Below are positions 35,507 to 44,443 of a stretch of DNA of 64,000 nt, piece after piece (positions within the stretch are counted from its first letter, which is position 1; each line of letters begins with the position of its first letter). The notes under the pieces were generated by a model. That model had not been told where the DNA came from and made no database searches. It was given only the letters and a program-made list of their open reading frames with translations. The translations under genes and the position numbers were made by a program. Source of the DNA: Mesorhizobium sp. L-8-3 (GTDB lineage Bacteria; Pseudomonadota; Alphaproteobacteria; Rhizobiales; Rhizobiaceae); contig NZ_AP023262.1 in assembly GCF_016756615.1 (NCBI RefSeq), forward strand, positions 3,473,501 to 3,537,500. The letters are read 5' to 3'.

Positions 35507-36679
35507 TCATTGGATCCCAGGCTCTAAGAATGCCTGCAGAACGTCCCGGGCCGCAAAGGCAGAATGTGCGAAGTTGCTTTCAGCTGTGACACCCGAGAAA
35601 TGGATGCCGAATGCGCGGCCGCCATCGAGCCAGGCAATCATGGGCGATCCTGAGCTGCCACGAAGCGTCGTGAGGTCGTGGCCGAAGACCCACTTCTTGA
35701 GTTCGTTACTCACCGTACTGATCGGACGATGCACCTTGCCTGGTGCAAGACGCTTCAACCCGTAGCGACCCCCAAACAACTGATTGTGCACCCAGCCGAA
35801 ATCAACCCCGCTATGGAGCCCGAACGTAGCACCAGGTGGGCCAGGGAAGCCTATCGCGCAAAGCGAGATAAGCGAGCCATCCGCCTTCTCAGAGCTCATG
35901 TCGAGCGTTAACGCCGGAGGCAGATCAGGTGACGTTGGAACTGCTTCGAGTTTTAGCAGCGAAACGTCTAGTCCCTCGGCAGGCGTGGGACGCGCCTGAA
36001 CCACTTTAAAGAGTTTTGACTCAGGACGATCGGCTTCGCCGCCAAATTCTGCAAAAACGCCTTCATAAATGCGGTAGTCCGGGCCAACCCGCTCCCACTT
36101 GGTGGAAGACCGCGCAAGGACAGCTCCGAGCACATGTTGGTTTGTCAGAACAAGAGCCTCATCCCGATCTACGAGAAAGCCGGTCCCGAAATAGACCTCT
36201 GACGAACCACCTGCCGGCTGAACCCGACACACGGCTGAGGCGGCGGTGACGATTTGCTCCTGCAAAGGCCCGATCACGTCATGCCAATCGCCGATCATGG
36301 GGTGATCGAGGGGCACCTGGCCGTCGCGCAACAGGAGCGTGGGTCTTGATCCGTCAGCGCAAACCACAGCCTCTAACGAGGCCAACTCTGCCTCAGAGAC
36401 TGAGCCGAGATCTCCGCGGCGCACCTTCTCGATTCCGCCTTTGACAAAGCGCGACACTGCTTCGGCGGCGTCCTTCGTGGATTGAGGATCAGCCATATCC
36501 AACGCTGGCAAGCGATCAGGAAGACGTTTCAGCCGTTCGATAAGTTGATCGGCATCGTAGTTTCTTGCCGCGGCCTCAAAACTGCTGGTGGCTTCGAGCG
36601 CTTCGCGTCCGCCCCGGGTTGCCCGGACGATTTGCGAGAAAAGCCGTCTAGTCCTTTCCTCAACGGATGCGTTGGACAT
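35507..36679 (-). CDS. Second trypsin-like serine protease, without EAD1 (390 aa)
   Basis: The N-terminal about 130 residues are helical and unrecognised (RRLFSQIVRATRGGREALEA, QLIERLKRLPDRLPALDMAD). The C-terminal domain is a chymotrypsin-fold protease: LVLTNQHVLGAVL (His about 178), EGLDVSLLKLEAVPTS (Asp about 238) and TTLRGSSGSPMIAWLDGGRA (Ser about 341). No export signal. It faces left between the EAD1-protease and the STAND-subtilase gene, inside the inverted repeat, so it is probably part of the same locus. Its start lies 158 bp from the divergent STAND-subtilase start. Substrate unknown; the novel N-terminus may be its own adaptor. Confidence 0.85.
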   Translation of the reverse strand: MSNASVEERTRRLFSQIVRATRGGREALEATSSFEAAARNYDADQLIERLKRLPDRLPALDMADPQSTKDAAEAVSRFVKGGIEKVRRGDLGSVSEAELASLEAVVCADGSRPTLLLRDGQVPLDHPMIGDWHDVIGPLQEQIVTAASAVCRVQPAGGSSEVYFGTGFLVDRDEALVLTNQHVLGAVLARSSTKWERVGPDYRIYEGVFAEFGGEADRPESKLFKVVQARPTPAEGLDVSLLKLEAVPTSPDLPPALTLDMSSEKADGSLISLCAIGFPGPPGATFGLHSGVDFGWVHNQLFGGRYGLKRLAPGKVHRPISTVSNELKKWVFGHDLTTLRGSSGSPMIAWLDGGRAFGIHFSGVTAESNFAHSAFAARDVLQAFLEPGIQ

Positions 36680-36774
36680 TTCTCGAGCTCCCTAGTAACC
36701 ATGGCCCGGATAAAACGGCAGGGCAGGGACAGTGTGATAGCGAAAGCGGCATGCGAGCAGCAGCCGGAGAACGG

Positions 36775-38590
36775 AGCAAACTAGCGTTATTACGACTGGC
36801 GGGGTCATTTCTCGTGTTAGTTCATTGGAGCTAGCTGATGTTGGATCTTGACGGATCGCAGATCAAGGTTTTTCGAACTGGATTGCAATCCGCTTTTGTC
36901 CAAAGCGACGCGTTGAGTTTGTTCTTGCGCGAGGAACTCGACAGGCATCTCAATTTCTATGCGGGAGGAAATGATCCGCTTCCAGACGCCGTATTCAAGC
37001 TGATAGAGGGAGCGCAGGCTGAAGGTTGGATCATTGAGCTTGCCTCGAAGGCCTATGAAGCGCGTCCCAAGAACCGCTATCTCGCTGAAATCGCAAACGC
37101 CCTTGGAATTGAGATCGACGCCAGCAAACTGGAACCTGCTAGTCCCGTTCGCTCCGAGCCACCGCTTTGGCAAAGCCTCAATCCCTACCGGGGCCTTCAG
37201 GTGGTGCGCGAGCAGGATGCCAACTTCCTGTTCGGCCGCGACGATGACATCGCGCGCTTCATTGCGACCTTGGCGGAAAACCCATCTAAGCTCTTCCTTG
37301 CCTTGGGCGCCTCAGGAGTCGGTAAGAGCTCGCTGGTTTTTGCTGGCATCTTCGCTGCTCTCGACCGGCAGAGCTTGCGCGGCGGCAAGCCTTGGCCTGC
37401 ACAGTTGTCTCAAAGCCGCACCTGGCCGCGCCTGATCTTAACGCCAGGGCCGGAGCCTTTGCGCAGCCTTGCCGGAGCCTTTCTTCGTCAATGGCATGAC
37501 CCGAAAGAGGCGAAGTTCAGAGAAGAGACCAACAGCTGGCGAGAGCTGCTCCTCAAAGGCGACAGCCTCGACGGTCTGGTCGAAGCCCTCGATGCCTTTC
37601 TTTCAAAAGAAAAGGGCGACCAACCATCACGCTATCTTCTCTATATCGACCAGGGCGAGGAGCTTTATACAAGAGGCGGCCGGGAGCCTGGCCAGGATAA
37701 CACCACCAAAGAGACGCAAGCGCAAAAGGAGGCACGCCGCTTCTCGGAGCTCGTGGCAATCGCTGCCCGCCATCCTCGTATTGTCGTCATAATGAGCGCC
37801 CGCTCGGACTTTCTCGGCCGGCTGCAGGCGGATGCCCCGTTGCATGCCGCAAAGCAGCAGATCGACATTGCTCCGCTTTCACCTGAGGGGCTCTCCGAGG
37901 TGGTCCGGCGGCCGGCCAAAGCGCTCGATGTTGCTTTCGAGCCTGGCCTTGACGAGGCACTTATCGAGGCGACGCGCGCGCAACCTGGCGGGCTGCCGCT
38001 ACTGTCCGACACCCTCGATATCCTGTGGAAGGAGATGCAGGCACGCGGCAAACCCACCCTTCAGTGGTCAAGACCGCTCAAGGAGGGCGTCGATGTGACC
38101 CTGAAATTGGGCGAGCGGGCCGACGGATTTGTAAAAGCGCGTGCATCTGAGGAGCCCCTGCTAAGGCGACTCTTTTGCGTCCGTTTGGCCTACGTCCCCC
38201 TGCAGGGCGAAGCTACACGCCGCACAGCTCTTCTTGAGGAATTGACCGAACCTGAGCGTTCGTTCGTCGCTGAACTCGCGGGCTCCGAGCTGCGAACCGT
38301 GGTCACCGGAGAACGCGATGGCAAGGCCACGGCCGAAGTCGCCCACGAAGCCCTCTTCACAGGTTGGCAGAAGCTGCGAGACTGGATTGTGTCCCGCCGT
38401 GCCTTTTATGCTTGGATAGCGCTTAACGAGAACGATCGGAAGGATTGGGAGGACCAAGGCAAGGCAAGCACTGCGCTCCTGACCGGCAGGCCATTGGAGC
38501 GAGCAAAGAGCTTTCTTGAAACAGACGGAGAGGATGTCCCGACTGCAGATCGCGCCTTTATCGAGGCCAGTATCAAGGCCGACGAAGAGA
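36775..38590. repeat. Right arm of the 1.8-kb inverted repeat
   Basis: Matches the left arm at 32137-33950 in opposite orientation: shared leader from about 36775, EAD1 and the whole nSTAND domain to IEASIKADEE at about 38590. The DNA after this point is visibly lower in GC, marking a domain-swap junction. Confidence 0.85.
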
Positions 38591-39738
38591 TGCACTTGCG
38601 TGCAAAAGAACAGGAAAACCGGCTTCGTGAAGCGGAGTTAGAACGAAAAGCCTATCGAGAGTTAAGCACGGAGATCGTCAGTCTCCGGGCGCTCTATAGT
38701 GAGAGTGGCATCGAGACAGAGAGCACTGGTGCTCAAGACAGTCCCGTGGAGATCATTCAGAATAATATTGCCCCTCCCAAAAGCAGGCGCAGGTCACTGG
38801 CAACGAACTGGGGATTGCGCGCGCTTCGGACGAGTGAAACGCCGTTTGACGGGCAAGGAACTGTTGTCGCAGTGCTCGACACCGGAATAGAAGCCACTCA
38901 TCCGGCTTTTCGAGGAATGAAGCTCATCCAAAAAGATTTTACCGGCTCTGGCAACGGCGACAATCAGGGCCATGGAACCTTTGTAGCTAGTTTGATCGCT
39001 GGACGCGACATTAGAAATGAACGTTATGGAGTAGCGCGTGGCGTTAGGGAAATGCTAGTCGCCAAGGTCCTTGATGACCGAGGAGCAGGAAAGCAAGAGG
39101 ACTTGGTAAGGGCACTCCAGTGGGTATCGTCATATGATAACGGTCGGGTAGATATTATTTGTGTTTCGATAGGATTTGACTATCCAAGCTATGCTCGCAG
39201 ACTAATAGATTCGGGACATGATCCGACAGTCGCAACCTCTATTGCTCTTAGAAGTACTATTCAACTATTGCGCGTTTACGAGCGACTCAGCGTCTCGATC
39301 TCGACAATTGGGAAAGGCGCGCTCATCGTTGCGCCGTCAGGAAACGAAAGTACAGAGAGGTGGCGTGCGGCGATGACATCGCCGGTATCGGTGGCAAGGG
39401 GAGTTATGTCGGTCGGAGCGATAGCGCCGACGGATGTTGGCAATCAAGTGGCAGTGTTTTCAAACTCGCACCCTACCTTGTGCGCACCTGGCGTTGATTG
39501 CACTGCAGCCCAGTTAGGTGGGGGCCTGCAAAAAATATCCGGAACTAGCCCAGCCTGTGCCTACGTTGCTGGTGTCGCAGCGCTCTGGTGGCAAGCTTTG
39601 AGGGATCGCAATCCGAAGACGGTTGTTACGAGCAGTTCGGTGTCGAAGGCGATATTGGAATCAGCCAAAACGGAAGGTTTCGCCCCAGACACGCGCGAGA
39701 TCGACCGCGGCGCAGGATTGATACAAGCGCCGATCTGA
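36838..39738 (+). CDS. EAD1 - nSTAND NTPase - subtilisin-like protease fusion (966 aa)
   Basis: EAD1 (residues 1-90) and nSTAND (about 115-580; Walker A LGASGVGKSSL near 157, Walker B LLYIDQGEELYTRG near 265) closely match the WD40 protein. A charged helical linker follows, then an S8 peptidase: TVVAVLDTGIEATHPAFRGM (Asp about 680), NQGHGTFVASLIAGRDI (His about 712), IVAPSGNEST (oxyanion Asn about 840) and KISGTSPACAYVAGVAALWW (Ser about 902). All catalytic residues are present; there is no signal peptide. NTPase and protease are fused, so activation could directly switch on proteolysis. ATG at 36838 is used here; TTG at 36841 is the site equivalent to the paralogue's start. The C-terminal part is AT-richer, suggesting separate origin. 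Confidence 0.9.
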   Translation: MLDLDGSQIKVFRTGLQSAFVQSDALSLFLREELDRHLNFYAGGNDPLPDAVFKLIEGAQAEGWIIELASKAYEARPKNRYLAEIANALGIEIDASKLEPASPVRSEPPLWQSLNPYRGLQVVREQDANFLFGRDDDIARFIATLAENPSKLFLALGASGVGKSSLVFAGIFAALDRQSLRGGKPWPAQLSQSRTWPRLILTPGPEPLRSLAGAFLRQWHDPKEAKFREETNSWRELLLKGDSLDGLVEALDAFLSKEKGDQPSRYLLYIDQGEELYTRGGREPGQDNTTKETQAQKEARRFSELVAIAARHPRIVVIMSARSDFLGRLQADAPLHAAKQQIDIAPLSPEGLSEVVRRPAKALDVAFEPGLDEALIEATRAQPGGLPLLSDTLDILWKEMQARGKPTLQWSRPLKEGVDVTLKLGERADGFVKARASEEPLLRRLFCVRLAYVPLQGEATRRTALLEELTEPERSFVAELAGSELRTVVTGERDGKATAEVAHEALFTGWQKLRDWIVSRRAFYAWIALNENDRKDWEDQGKASTALLTGRPLERAKSFLETDGEDVPTADRAFIEASIKADEEMHLRAKEQENRLREAELERKAYRELSTEIVSLRALYSESGIETESTGAQDSPVEIIQNNIAPPKSRRRSLATNWGLRALRTSETPFDGQGTVVAVLDTGIEATHPAFRGMKLIQKDFTGSGNGDNQGHGTFVASLIAGRDIRNERYGVARGVREMLVAKVLDDRGAGKQEDLVRALQWVSSYDNGRVDIICVSIGFDYPSYARRLIDSGHDPTVATSIALRSTIQLLRVYERLSVSISTIGKGALIVAPSGNESTERWRAAMTSPVSVARGVMSVGAIAPTDVGNQVAVFSNSHPTLCAPGVDCTAAQLGGGLQKISGTSPACAYVAGVAALWWQALRDRNPKTVVTSSSVSKAILESAKTEGFAPDTREIDRGAGLIQAPI

Positions 39739-40083
39739 TGGGCTAACTGATATTTCCAGGGCCGTCGGGACCAACCCCACAGCGAAACGCGGTTTGCATA
39801 AAAAAAATCGGCCGAAACAGCGGTCTCAGGCCGTTGCACGTTAAACCCCCGGCACGTTCATTCCGTCCCCCGTCGCATAGGGTCCACGCCGCCTTGGCGT
39901 AGGGGTGCGTCAGCGTGACGGTGCCGTCTTCCCACCGCCTGGTTACCTCCCATCGGGTGATGACCCTGTCGCCTGATCTGAGCTTGCCATTGGCGGAATC
40001 GAATTCCGGCCGCAGGCGGCGTCGAGTCCGACGTATAGGCGCGGGCGACCGTGAGCCGGGTGCGTCTGCGTTGCCGCCGAGGC
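39739..40083. other. Intergenic stretch, decayed sequence
   Basis: No intact gene. Read leftward, one frame contains LRSGDRVITRWEVTRRWEDG followed by TVTLTHPY, which looks protein-like but has no clear start. About 34 bp at 39759-39792 (GGGCCGTCGGGACCAAC...) recur with few changes at 42892-42924, a short dispersed repeat of unknown nature. Confidence 0.4.
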
Positions 40084-40473
40084 TTAGAGGAACAGTAGTT
40101 TCACAGCGATGATGATGGTCACACCTAAAGTCGCTGCTGACAGCCACAGTAATTTCGTCAGGAGTGTCTCCACGCGCAGAGTAGCGTCGAGCGTCTGGGC
40201 CGAGTTCAGTTTCGCTTCGAGGGCGTCCGATCGACCGCGAACAAGCAAGCCCTTCTTCCGTTCTTCGTTGAAGGGCGGGTTCGCGAAGGCGCCTCGCTCG
40301 CTTTCGAATACGCCCAATTCCTCGGCAACGGTGTTGTGCGCAATATAGTGGTTCCGCGCAGCCTGCCCATCTGACGGACTCCAGTCCTTTAGGTTGTTGG
40401 CAAGAGCCTTCGTCTGCCGCTCACGCTGCTGGAGCAGTTCTGCAAGCTCGTGTTCAGCTTCGCTTGTCGACAT
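40084..40473 (-). CDS. Small C-terminally anchored membrane protein, hypothetical
   Basis: 129 residues. Largely charged and helical (HELAELLQQRERQTKALANN, ERGAFANPPFNEERKKGLLV), ending in one membrane helix LWLSAATLGVTIIIAVKLLF. No family recognised. Codon use matches chromosomal genes. It may be a tail-anchored protein with its body in the cytoplasm. Leftward, 100 bp downstream of the SRAP gene. Confidence 0.6.
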   Translation of the reverse strand: MSTSEAEHELAELLQQRERQTKALANNLKDWSPSDGQAARNHYIAHNTVAEELGVFESERGAFANPPFNEERKKGLLVRGRSDALEAKLNSAQTLDATLRVETLLTKLLWLSAATLGVTIIIAVKLLFL

Positions 40474-40576
40474 GCCGTCCTCCCAACCGATCTGCCATCT
40501 TCCTTACCCTGCTCTGGCGCAGGGCGTGCATCAAACCTATCTTGGCCGGTCGAGGCGACAGCGGATCGTCCGACAT

Positions 40577-41278
40577 CTACAGCAGCGAGCCCTGCGCCGT
40601 AGCTGCGGGATATTTGATCTGCGTCGCCGGCTTGTCGACGATCACAAGTTGATCGTCAGGGAGGGGACGCTGCAGGGCCTTGGCCTCGCTCCACGGCGCG
40701 CGCAACCAGGTGTCGATCTCCTCTTGCGTGGTGAGGATCACCGGCATTGCCTTTTCGTGGATCGGTTTCACAACGCCATTCGGGTTGGTGGTGAAGAAGC
40801 CGAAGAGCTCGAAATCCTGCTCTCCGTCCCGAACCTTGCGAACGCCGCGCCATTTGGTCCATAGCCCGGCGAAGAAGAACAGTGGCCGATCCGGATTGAG
40901 CGCGAACCAATAGTTCCGCTGGACGCCGGTTTCGGGGTCCTTGTCGCCGGGTGTGGGCGACGGCTCCGCGAAACTCGTCACCGGCACAATGCAGCGATTG
41001 GCAACTTCGAGATATGGCCGCCAGTGCGCATACTGCGGATTGCGGATGTTGGTGGTGCCGTAATCGGCTTTGCCTCTGACCCTATCGTGTGGCGTCGGCA
41101 TGCCCCACTGCAGCGGCACGATCTCGCGCTGGCCATCCTCGCCGACGCGGACGACGGGCGCCAGGAAGTTGGGATAGACGTCGCGGCTCGGTTCGTTGAA
41201 GCCGGTGAGGTCCCGCATTGCCTTGGTCCATTCGAGGATCGCCCGCTGCGTCGTCGTCAGATTGTACAGATTGCACAC
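40577..41278 (-). CDS. SOS response-associated peptidase (SRAP/YedK/HMCES family)
   Basis: 233 residues with a GTG start preceded by AGAGGAGGG. The mature N-terminus after Met removal begins with the conserved Cys2 ([20 protein letters not shown]), which in YedK/HMCES crosslinks to abasic sites in single-stranded DNA. Further conserved blocks are [27 protein letters not shown] (catalytic Glu near 120) and [20 protein letters not shown] (His near 185). Full length. A C-terminal fragment of a second copy lies at 27286-27456. The adjacent leftward 200-residue gene upstream is unknown but may be co-transcribed. Confidence 0.92.
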   Translation of the reverse strand: MCNLYNLTTTQRAILEWTKAMRDLTGFNEPSRDVYPNFLAPVVRVGEDGQREIVPLQWGMPTPHDRVRGKADYGTTNIRNPQYAHWRPYLEVANRCIVPVTSFAEPSPTPGDKDPETGVQRNYWFALNPDRPLFFFAGLWTKWRGVRKVRDGEQDFELFGFFTTNPNGVVKPIHEKAMPVILTTQEEIDTWLRAPWSEAKALQRPLPDDQLVIVDKPATQIKYPAATAQGSLL

Positions 41279-41297
41279 GGGCGATCCCTCCTCTTGG

Positions 41298-41900
41298 TCA
41301 ATGTGTAGTCAGCGTCCCAGCCCGCTCCAGCTCATCGACAGCGCCCAACGCTCGCTTGCGGGCGATTTCGATCGACATCCCCGACACGCGCCCGGCACAT
41401 CGCAGATCGGTATAGGCCATAGCCACTGCATCGACCAAGTCCCGCGCTCTCAACCTGTCCTCAACGTTTCCGGCGAGCCTGGCGGCGAGGACAAAGACGC
41501 GGGTATCGAGTTGACCGGGGGTGCCGTCGACAGCGTTGATGCGTGCGCGGATCATCGACAACGCGGTGTCGCGATCGGCCAACTGGGTCTCAGGGTCGGT
41601 GACTAGCGCCAGATCGGCGTGACTGGGCTTCGTTCGATCGTCCGGCCACGCTGAGCACGCGGCATCGCGCGCTGCGTGGTCGGCGCGATCCCATACCTTC
41701 GCAGCGGCGAGTTCAGACTTCGTGATTTCGAACTCATCGTTAAATCCGCTCAGGTCCCATGCCTCGCGCTTGGAGAGCCCGATCGCCGCGGCGAGCGGCT
41801 GGATGCCGGCCCGTTCAAACTCGGCCATTGCTGCTTGGACGCCCCGCTGGATTTCGGCAGGTGTGGCTCTGGGTATCGTGATGGTGACAGCCTGTTGCAT
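41298..41900 (-). CDS. Hypothetical protein, 200 aa
   Basis: 200 residues, soluble, helical, no signal peptide. It includes [40 protein letters not shown] and [20 protein letters not shown]. No family recognised. It ends 19 bp before the start of the SRAP gene in the same direction, suggesting one transcription unit and possibly a role in the same DNA-damage or mobile-element context. Confidence 0.6.
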   Translation of the reverse strand: MQQAVTITIPRATPAEIQRGVQAAMAEFERAGIQPLAAAIGLSKREAWDLSGFNDEFEITKSELAAAKVWDRADHAARDAACSAWPDDRTKPSHADLALVTDPETQLADRDTALSMIRARINAVDGTPGQLDTRVFVLAARLAGNVEDRLRARDLVDAVAMAYTDLRCAGRVSGMSIEIARKRALGAVDELERAGTLTTH

Positions 41901-42040
41901 GACATTCTCCTCGGAAAACCCGTGCGGCTATCATGTGAACAAAAAGAGAACAAAGAGTCAATCCGGGGCTTGTCAGGAGGGTAGGGAGGCGAATATCTCC
42001 GATGGAGCGGCGCGATATCTGAAACTGGCGGAGGCTCAGC

Positions 42041-42352
42041 GTGCCGGAACCCTATTGGCCGAAGAAAGGGGAATTCCCCCTGTCGAGATTGAACGAGCAT
42101 ATGCAGCTCGTGCGGGTCAGGTGCGCATACTGCAAGCGCGTCAACCACTACCGCCCGGATGATCTGATCCAGATATTCGGCGATGTCGACGTCGATTCGC
42201 TGATTCTGCGGATGAAGTGCGAGGGTGGCACGGATCACGGCATTCTCGAGGTGAAAGCGTTCATACCGACGGGCAGCGAGGCGGTCGGGCTTCGCATCCG
42301 GCGGTTGGCAGCGATCAAGATCAAGCGTGTCCCAGTCTGGCGGGATGACTAA
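42041..42352 (+). CDS. Small protein with CxxC motif, hypothetical
   Basis: 103 residues. A CAYCKRVNHYRPDDLIQIFG segment near residue 27, followed by LRMKCEGGTDHGILEVKAF, resembles a treble-clef or zinc-ribbon start with a third cysteine. The C-terminus is basic (RIRRLAAIKIKRV). Similar short proteins are frequent in Mesorhizobium-like genomes, but I know no function. Confidence 0.6.
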   Translation: MPEPYWPKKGEFPLSRLNEHMQLVRVRCAYCKRVNHYRPDDLIQIFGDVDVDSLILRMKCEGGTDHGILEVKAFIPTGSEAVGLRIRRLAAIKIKRVPVWRDD

Positions 42353-42482
42353 AGCCCCGGCTGCCGCCGCTGCTTGCGGTATTCCCAAGGCTCCAAGCGA
42401 TCGACGAGACCCAACGCCACAACCGGGTGACAGATACCCTTCGTCTCTGCCAGTATCTTTGTCAGGAACGGAAGGGACCGAA

Positions 42483-42887
42483 ATGCCACTCAAGGAACAA
42501 GCGGTAGTCGACGCGGTCGAGGTGTGGTTGAAGGTCAACGGCTATTCGGACGTCAAGGCAATCCCCGCGGGGCGACGGGGATTCGACATAACTGCGCTCA
42601 GATCCTCGTCAGGTGAGCGCTGGCTTATTGAAGCAAAAGGCGGATCTCACAACGGCGTAGACTCCACCAACACGGCCTGGGTCAGGACTGGAGCCGCATT
42701 CCTGATGACCGCCGGATGGAGGTTCCAGGACGGTATCCCGGGTGACAGGTTTGCCATCGCGATCCCGTCATCGAGGTGGTTTGACATCCACGTCGGTCGA
42801 ATATGGGCGGCCCTTCGAAGCCTCGGAATCTCGGTGTTTCAAGTGCGCGATGATGGGACTGTGGTCTTCACGGAAAACCGGCCGTAG
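42483..42887 (+). CDS. Small PD-(D/E)xK-like nuclease-fold protein
   Basis: 134 residues from the ATG preceded by GGAAGGGACC. The pattern GRRGFDITALRSSSGERWLI followed by EAKGG gives D-(12)-E-x-K, the catalytic core of restriction-endonuclease-like and Holliday-resolvase-like folds; an upstream helix with a glutamate (EVWLKVNGY) fits motif I. Later SRWFDIHVGRIWAALRSLGI completes a small alpha/beta protein. It could be a solitary Mrr-like or restriction-type nuclease. Function not established. Confidence 0.55.
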   Translation: MPLKEQAVVDAVEVWLKVNGYSDVKAIPAGRRGFDITALRSSSGERWLIEAKGGSHNGVDSTNTAWVRTGAAFLMTAGWRFQDGIPGDRFAIAIPSSRWFDIHVGRIWAALRSLGISVFQVRDDGTVVFTENRP

Positions 42888-42999
42888 CCCGGGGCCGTCG
42901 GGACCAACTTCACAGCAAACGCGGACAATGCTGGCATGGCGCTCTGCTCGAGATCGCCGCCCGGTTGATGCCATGCAATCAGTTGCAGGAGGTCCGGGA

Positions 43000-43239
43000 C
43001 TACGGCAGATCGTAGGTGGTGACAAGCGGCACTGAACCGTACGGAGCACGGAGCCGCGCGCGAGCCAGTGACTGCCGTCGCACCGCCATCGGATGCTGCG
43101 CAAACAGCTGCTGCAGTGTTCGAGACAAGCGAAACTGGCCGCAATCGGAGCACGTCACTTCGCCGTAGTCACCGTTGCGTACGGCCGACTGCTGTGCAGG
43201 CTGCTTGCAGACCGGACAGGGCGCTTTCTTTCGAGCCAT
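43000..43239 (-). CDS. Small zinc-ribbon protein, hypothetical
   Basis: 79 residues from the ATG preceded by GGAGAGG. Cysteine pairs CPVCKQP near residue 8 and CSDCGQFRLS near 30 form a zinc ribbon. The rest is basic (AVRRQSLARARLRAPYG), suggesting nucleic-acid binding. No partner gene is obvious. Confidence 0.55.
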   Translation of the reverse strand: MARKKAPCPVCKQPAQQSAVRNGDYGEVTCSDCGQFRLSRTLQQLFAQHPMAVRRQSLARARLRAPYGSVPLVTTYDLP

Positions 43240-43355
43240 TCCAATAACCTCTCCTCCTGTGGAATGAGGCAGGAGAACAGAATTGGCGTCAACCGACAAG
43301 CAGGGCGCCGATAGATGCCCCTCGGCGAAAGGCACTGTAGCCGGGACTAGCTTGG

Positions 43356-43979
43356 TCAGGCCGCCGGCTTCTTCTTGCATCCCACGAACGCAGCCGTGAA
43401 AGCGGGCCCGGCGCAGAGGATGAAGGCCGCGATCGTCACCGGGTTCGGACCGCCGGCAAGGAAGAAGAGGGCGCAGATGCCGCCCACGCTGAGGACAATG
43501 CTGAGCAGGCACTTGAGATCGTAGCTTTCGGGATCGTCGCTCGCGAGGAAGACCATCGTCTCAGCCGGGGTCAGCGGATGGAACTTCTCGTCGGGCAGAT
43601 CGAGCAGGTTCGGCTCGGTCGCGACCAGCCAGCGCCGGCGCACGTCGTAGTCGAGGGTCAGCACATCCAGGCCCGGCACCCTCGGCTCGTGGAACTCGAC
43701 GGAGAGCCGAAGCATATCGCCCGAGCCGGTCCCCTCAATCGTGTAGTCGAACCGTTCTCCGCCGACATCGCCGATGAAGCGACGCTTGGCTCCCTGATCC
43801 GGGCAGTCGTCCATGGCGACCGAATAGAGCCGCGCCGAGTCGAGCGGAACTCCGTTCGACGAACCGACGAAGCGATGGATCATCAGATCCGACTCCGCGA
43901 TGCCCGCCATCTCCTTCCTCGACCTGGAGAACGTCGGGAAAAATTTGGCTATCGCGCTCAGTTCTTCGCTCAGGGGCAT
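43356..43979 (-). CDS. Membrane protein with cytoplasmic domain, hypothetical
   Basis: 207 residues from the ATG at MPLSEELSAIAK, with AGGACG upstream. The first about 145 residues are soluble and beta-rich (GDVGGERFDYTIEGTGSGDM, VEFHEPRVPGLDVLTLDYDV). Two membrane helices follow (LLSIVLSVGGICALFFLAGG and VTIAAFILCAGPAFTAAFVG) before a CKKKPAA tail. No family recognised. Confidence 0.6.
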   Translation of the reverse strand: MPLSEELSAIAKFFPTFSRSRKEMAGIAESDLMIHRFVGSSNGVPLDSARLYSVAMDDCPDQGAKRRFIGDVGGERFDYTIEGTGSGDMLRLSVEFHEPRVPGLDVLTLDYDVRRRWLVATEPNLLDLPDEKFHPLTPAETMVFLASDDPESYDLKCLLSIVLSVGGICALFFLAGGPNPVTIAAFILCAGPAFTAAFVGCKKKPAA

Positions 43980-44286
43980 CGTGATCGTCCTAAACTCACC
44001 GCCACCCGTGGCGGCATTGCATGCGCACAGCATCATCGCCTCCCAATCTGTCTACGCCCGGGGGGACGTCGTCACCGAGAAATCGGGTTCCGAGAATCGG
44101 GGCACGACCGAAATCTCGCCCGGGTTATCGCTATAGCTTGGCACTTGAAGCCTCCTCGTCTCTGATGCATTGACCCGAGATACGGCGCCCGAGCCGAGGA
44201 GGTTTCACAAGACGAAACCGCCGGACACATCGTGTGAACCCCGAAGAACCTATCCCTGCCGACCCACCCGCGCTCATCACGGCCCG

Positions 44287-44385
44287 TTGAAGGTCAAGGA
44301 CGAACGAGTGATCAACCTTCTGTCCTCGCTGCGGTTTGCCGCGTCGGGAATCGCATTCCTGTTGTTGCTGCTGCTTTTCAAGTAA
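44287..44385 (+). CDS. Possible one-helix membrane peptide
   Basis: 32 codons from a TTG start. The sequence KVKDERVINLLSSLRFAASG then IAFLLLLLLF is a basic segment followed by a membrane helix. No ribosome-binding site is convincing and there is no homologue I recognise. Reported because the hydrophobic pattern is unlikely by chance. Confidence 0.25.
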   Translation: MKVKDERVINLLSSLRFAASGIAFLLLLLLFK

Positions 44386-44443
44386 TGGCTTGTGAACCGG
44401 GGGGCACGTAACGAGAGAGTTAGTTCCCGGCTATAAAAGCTCG

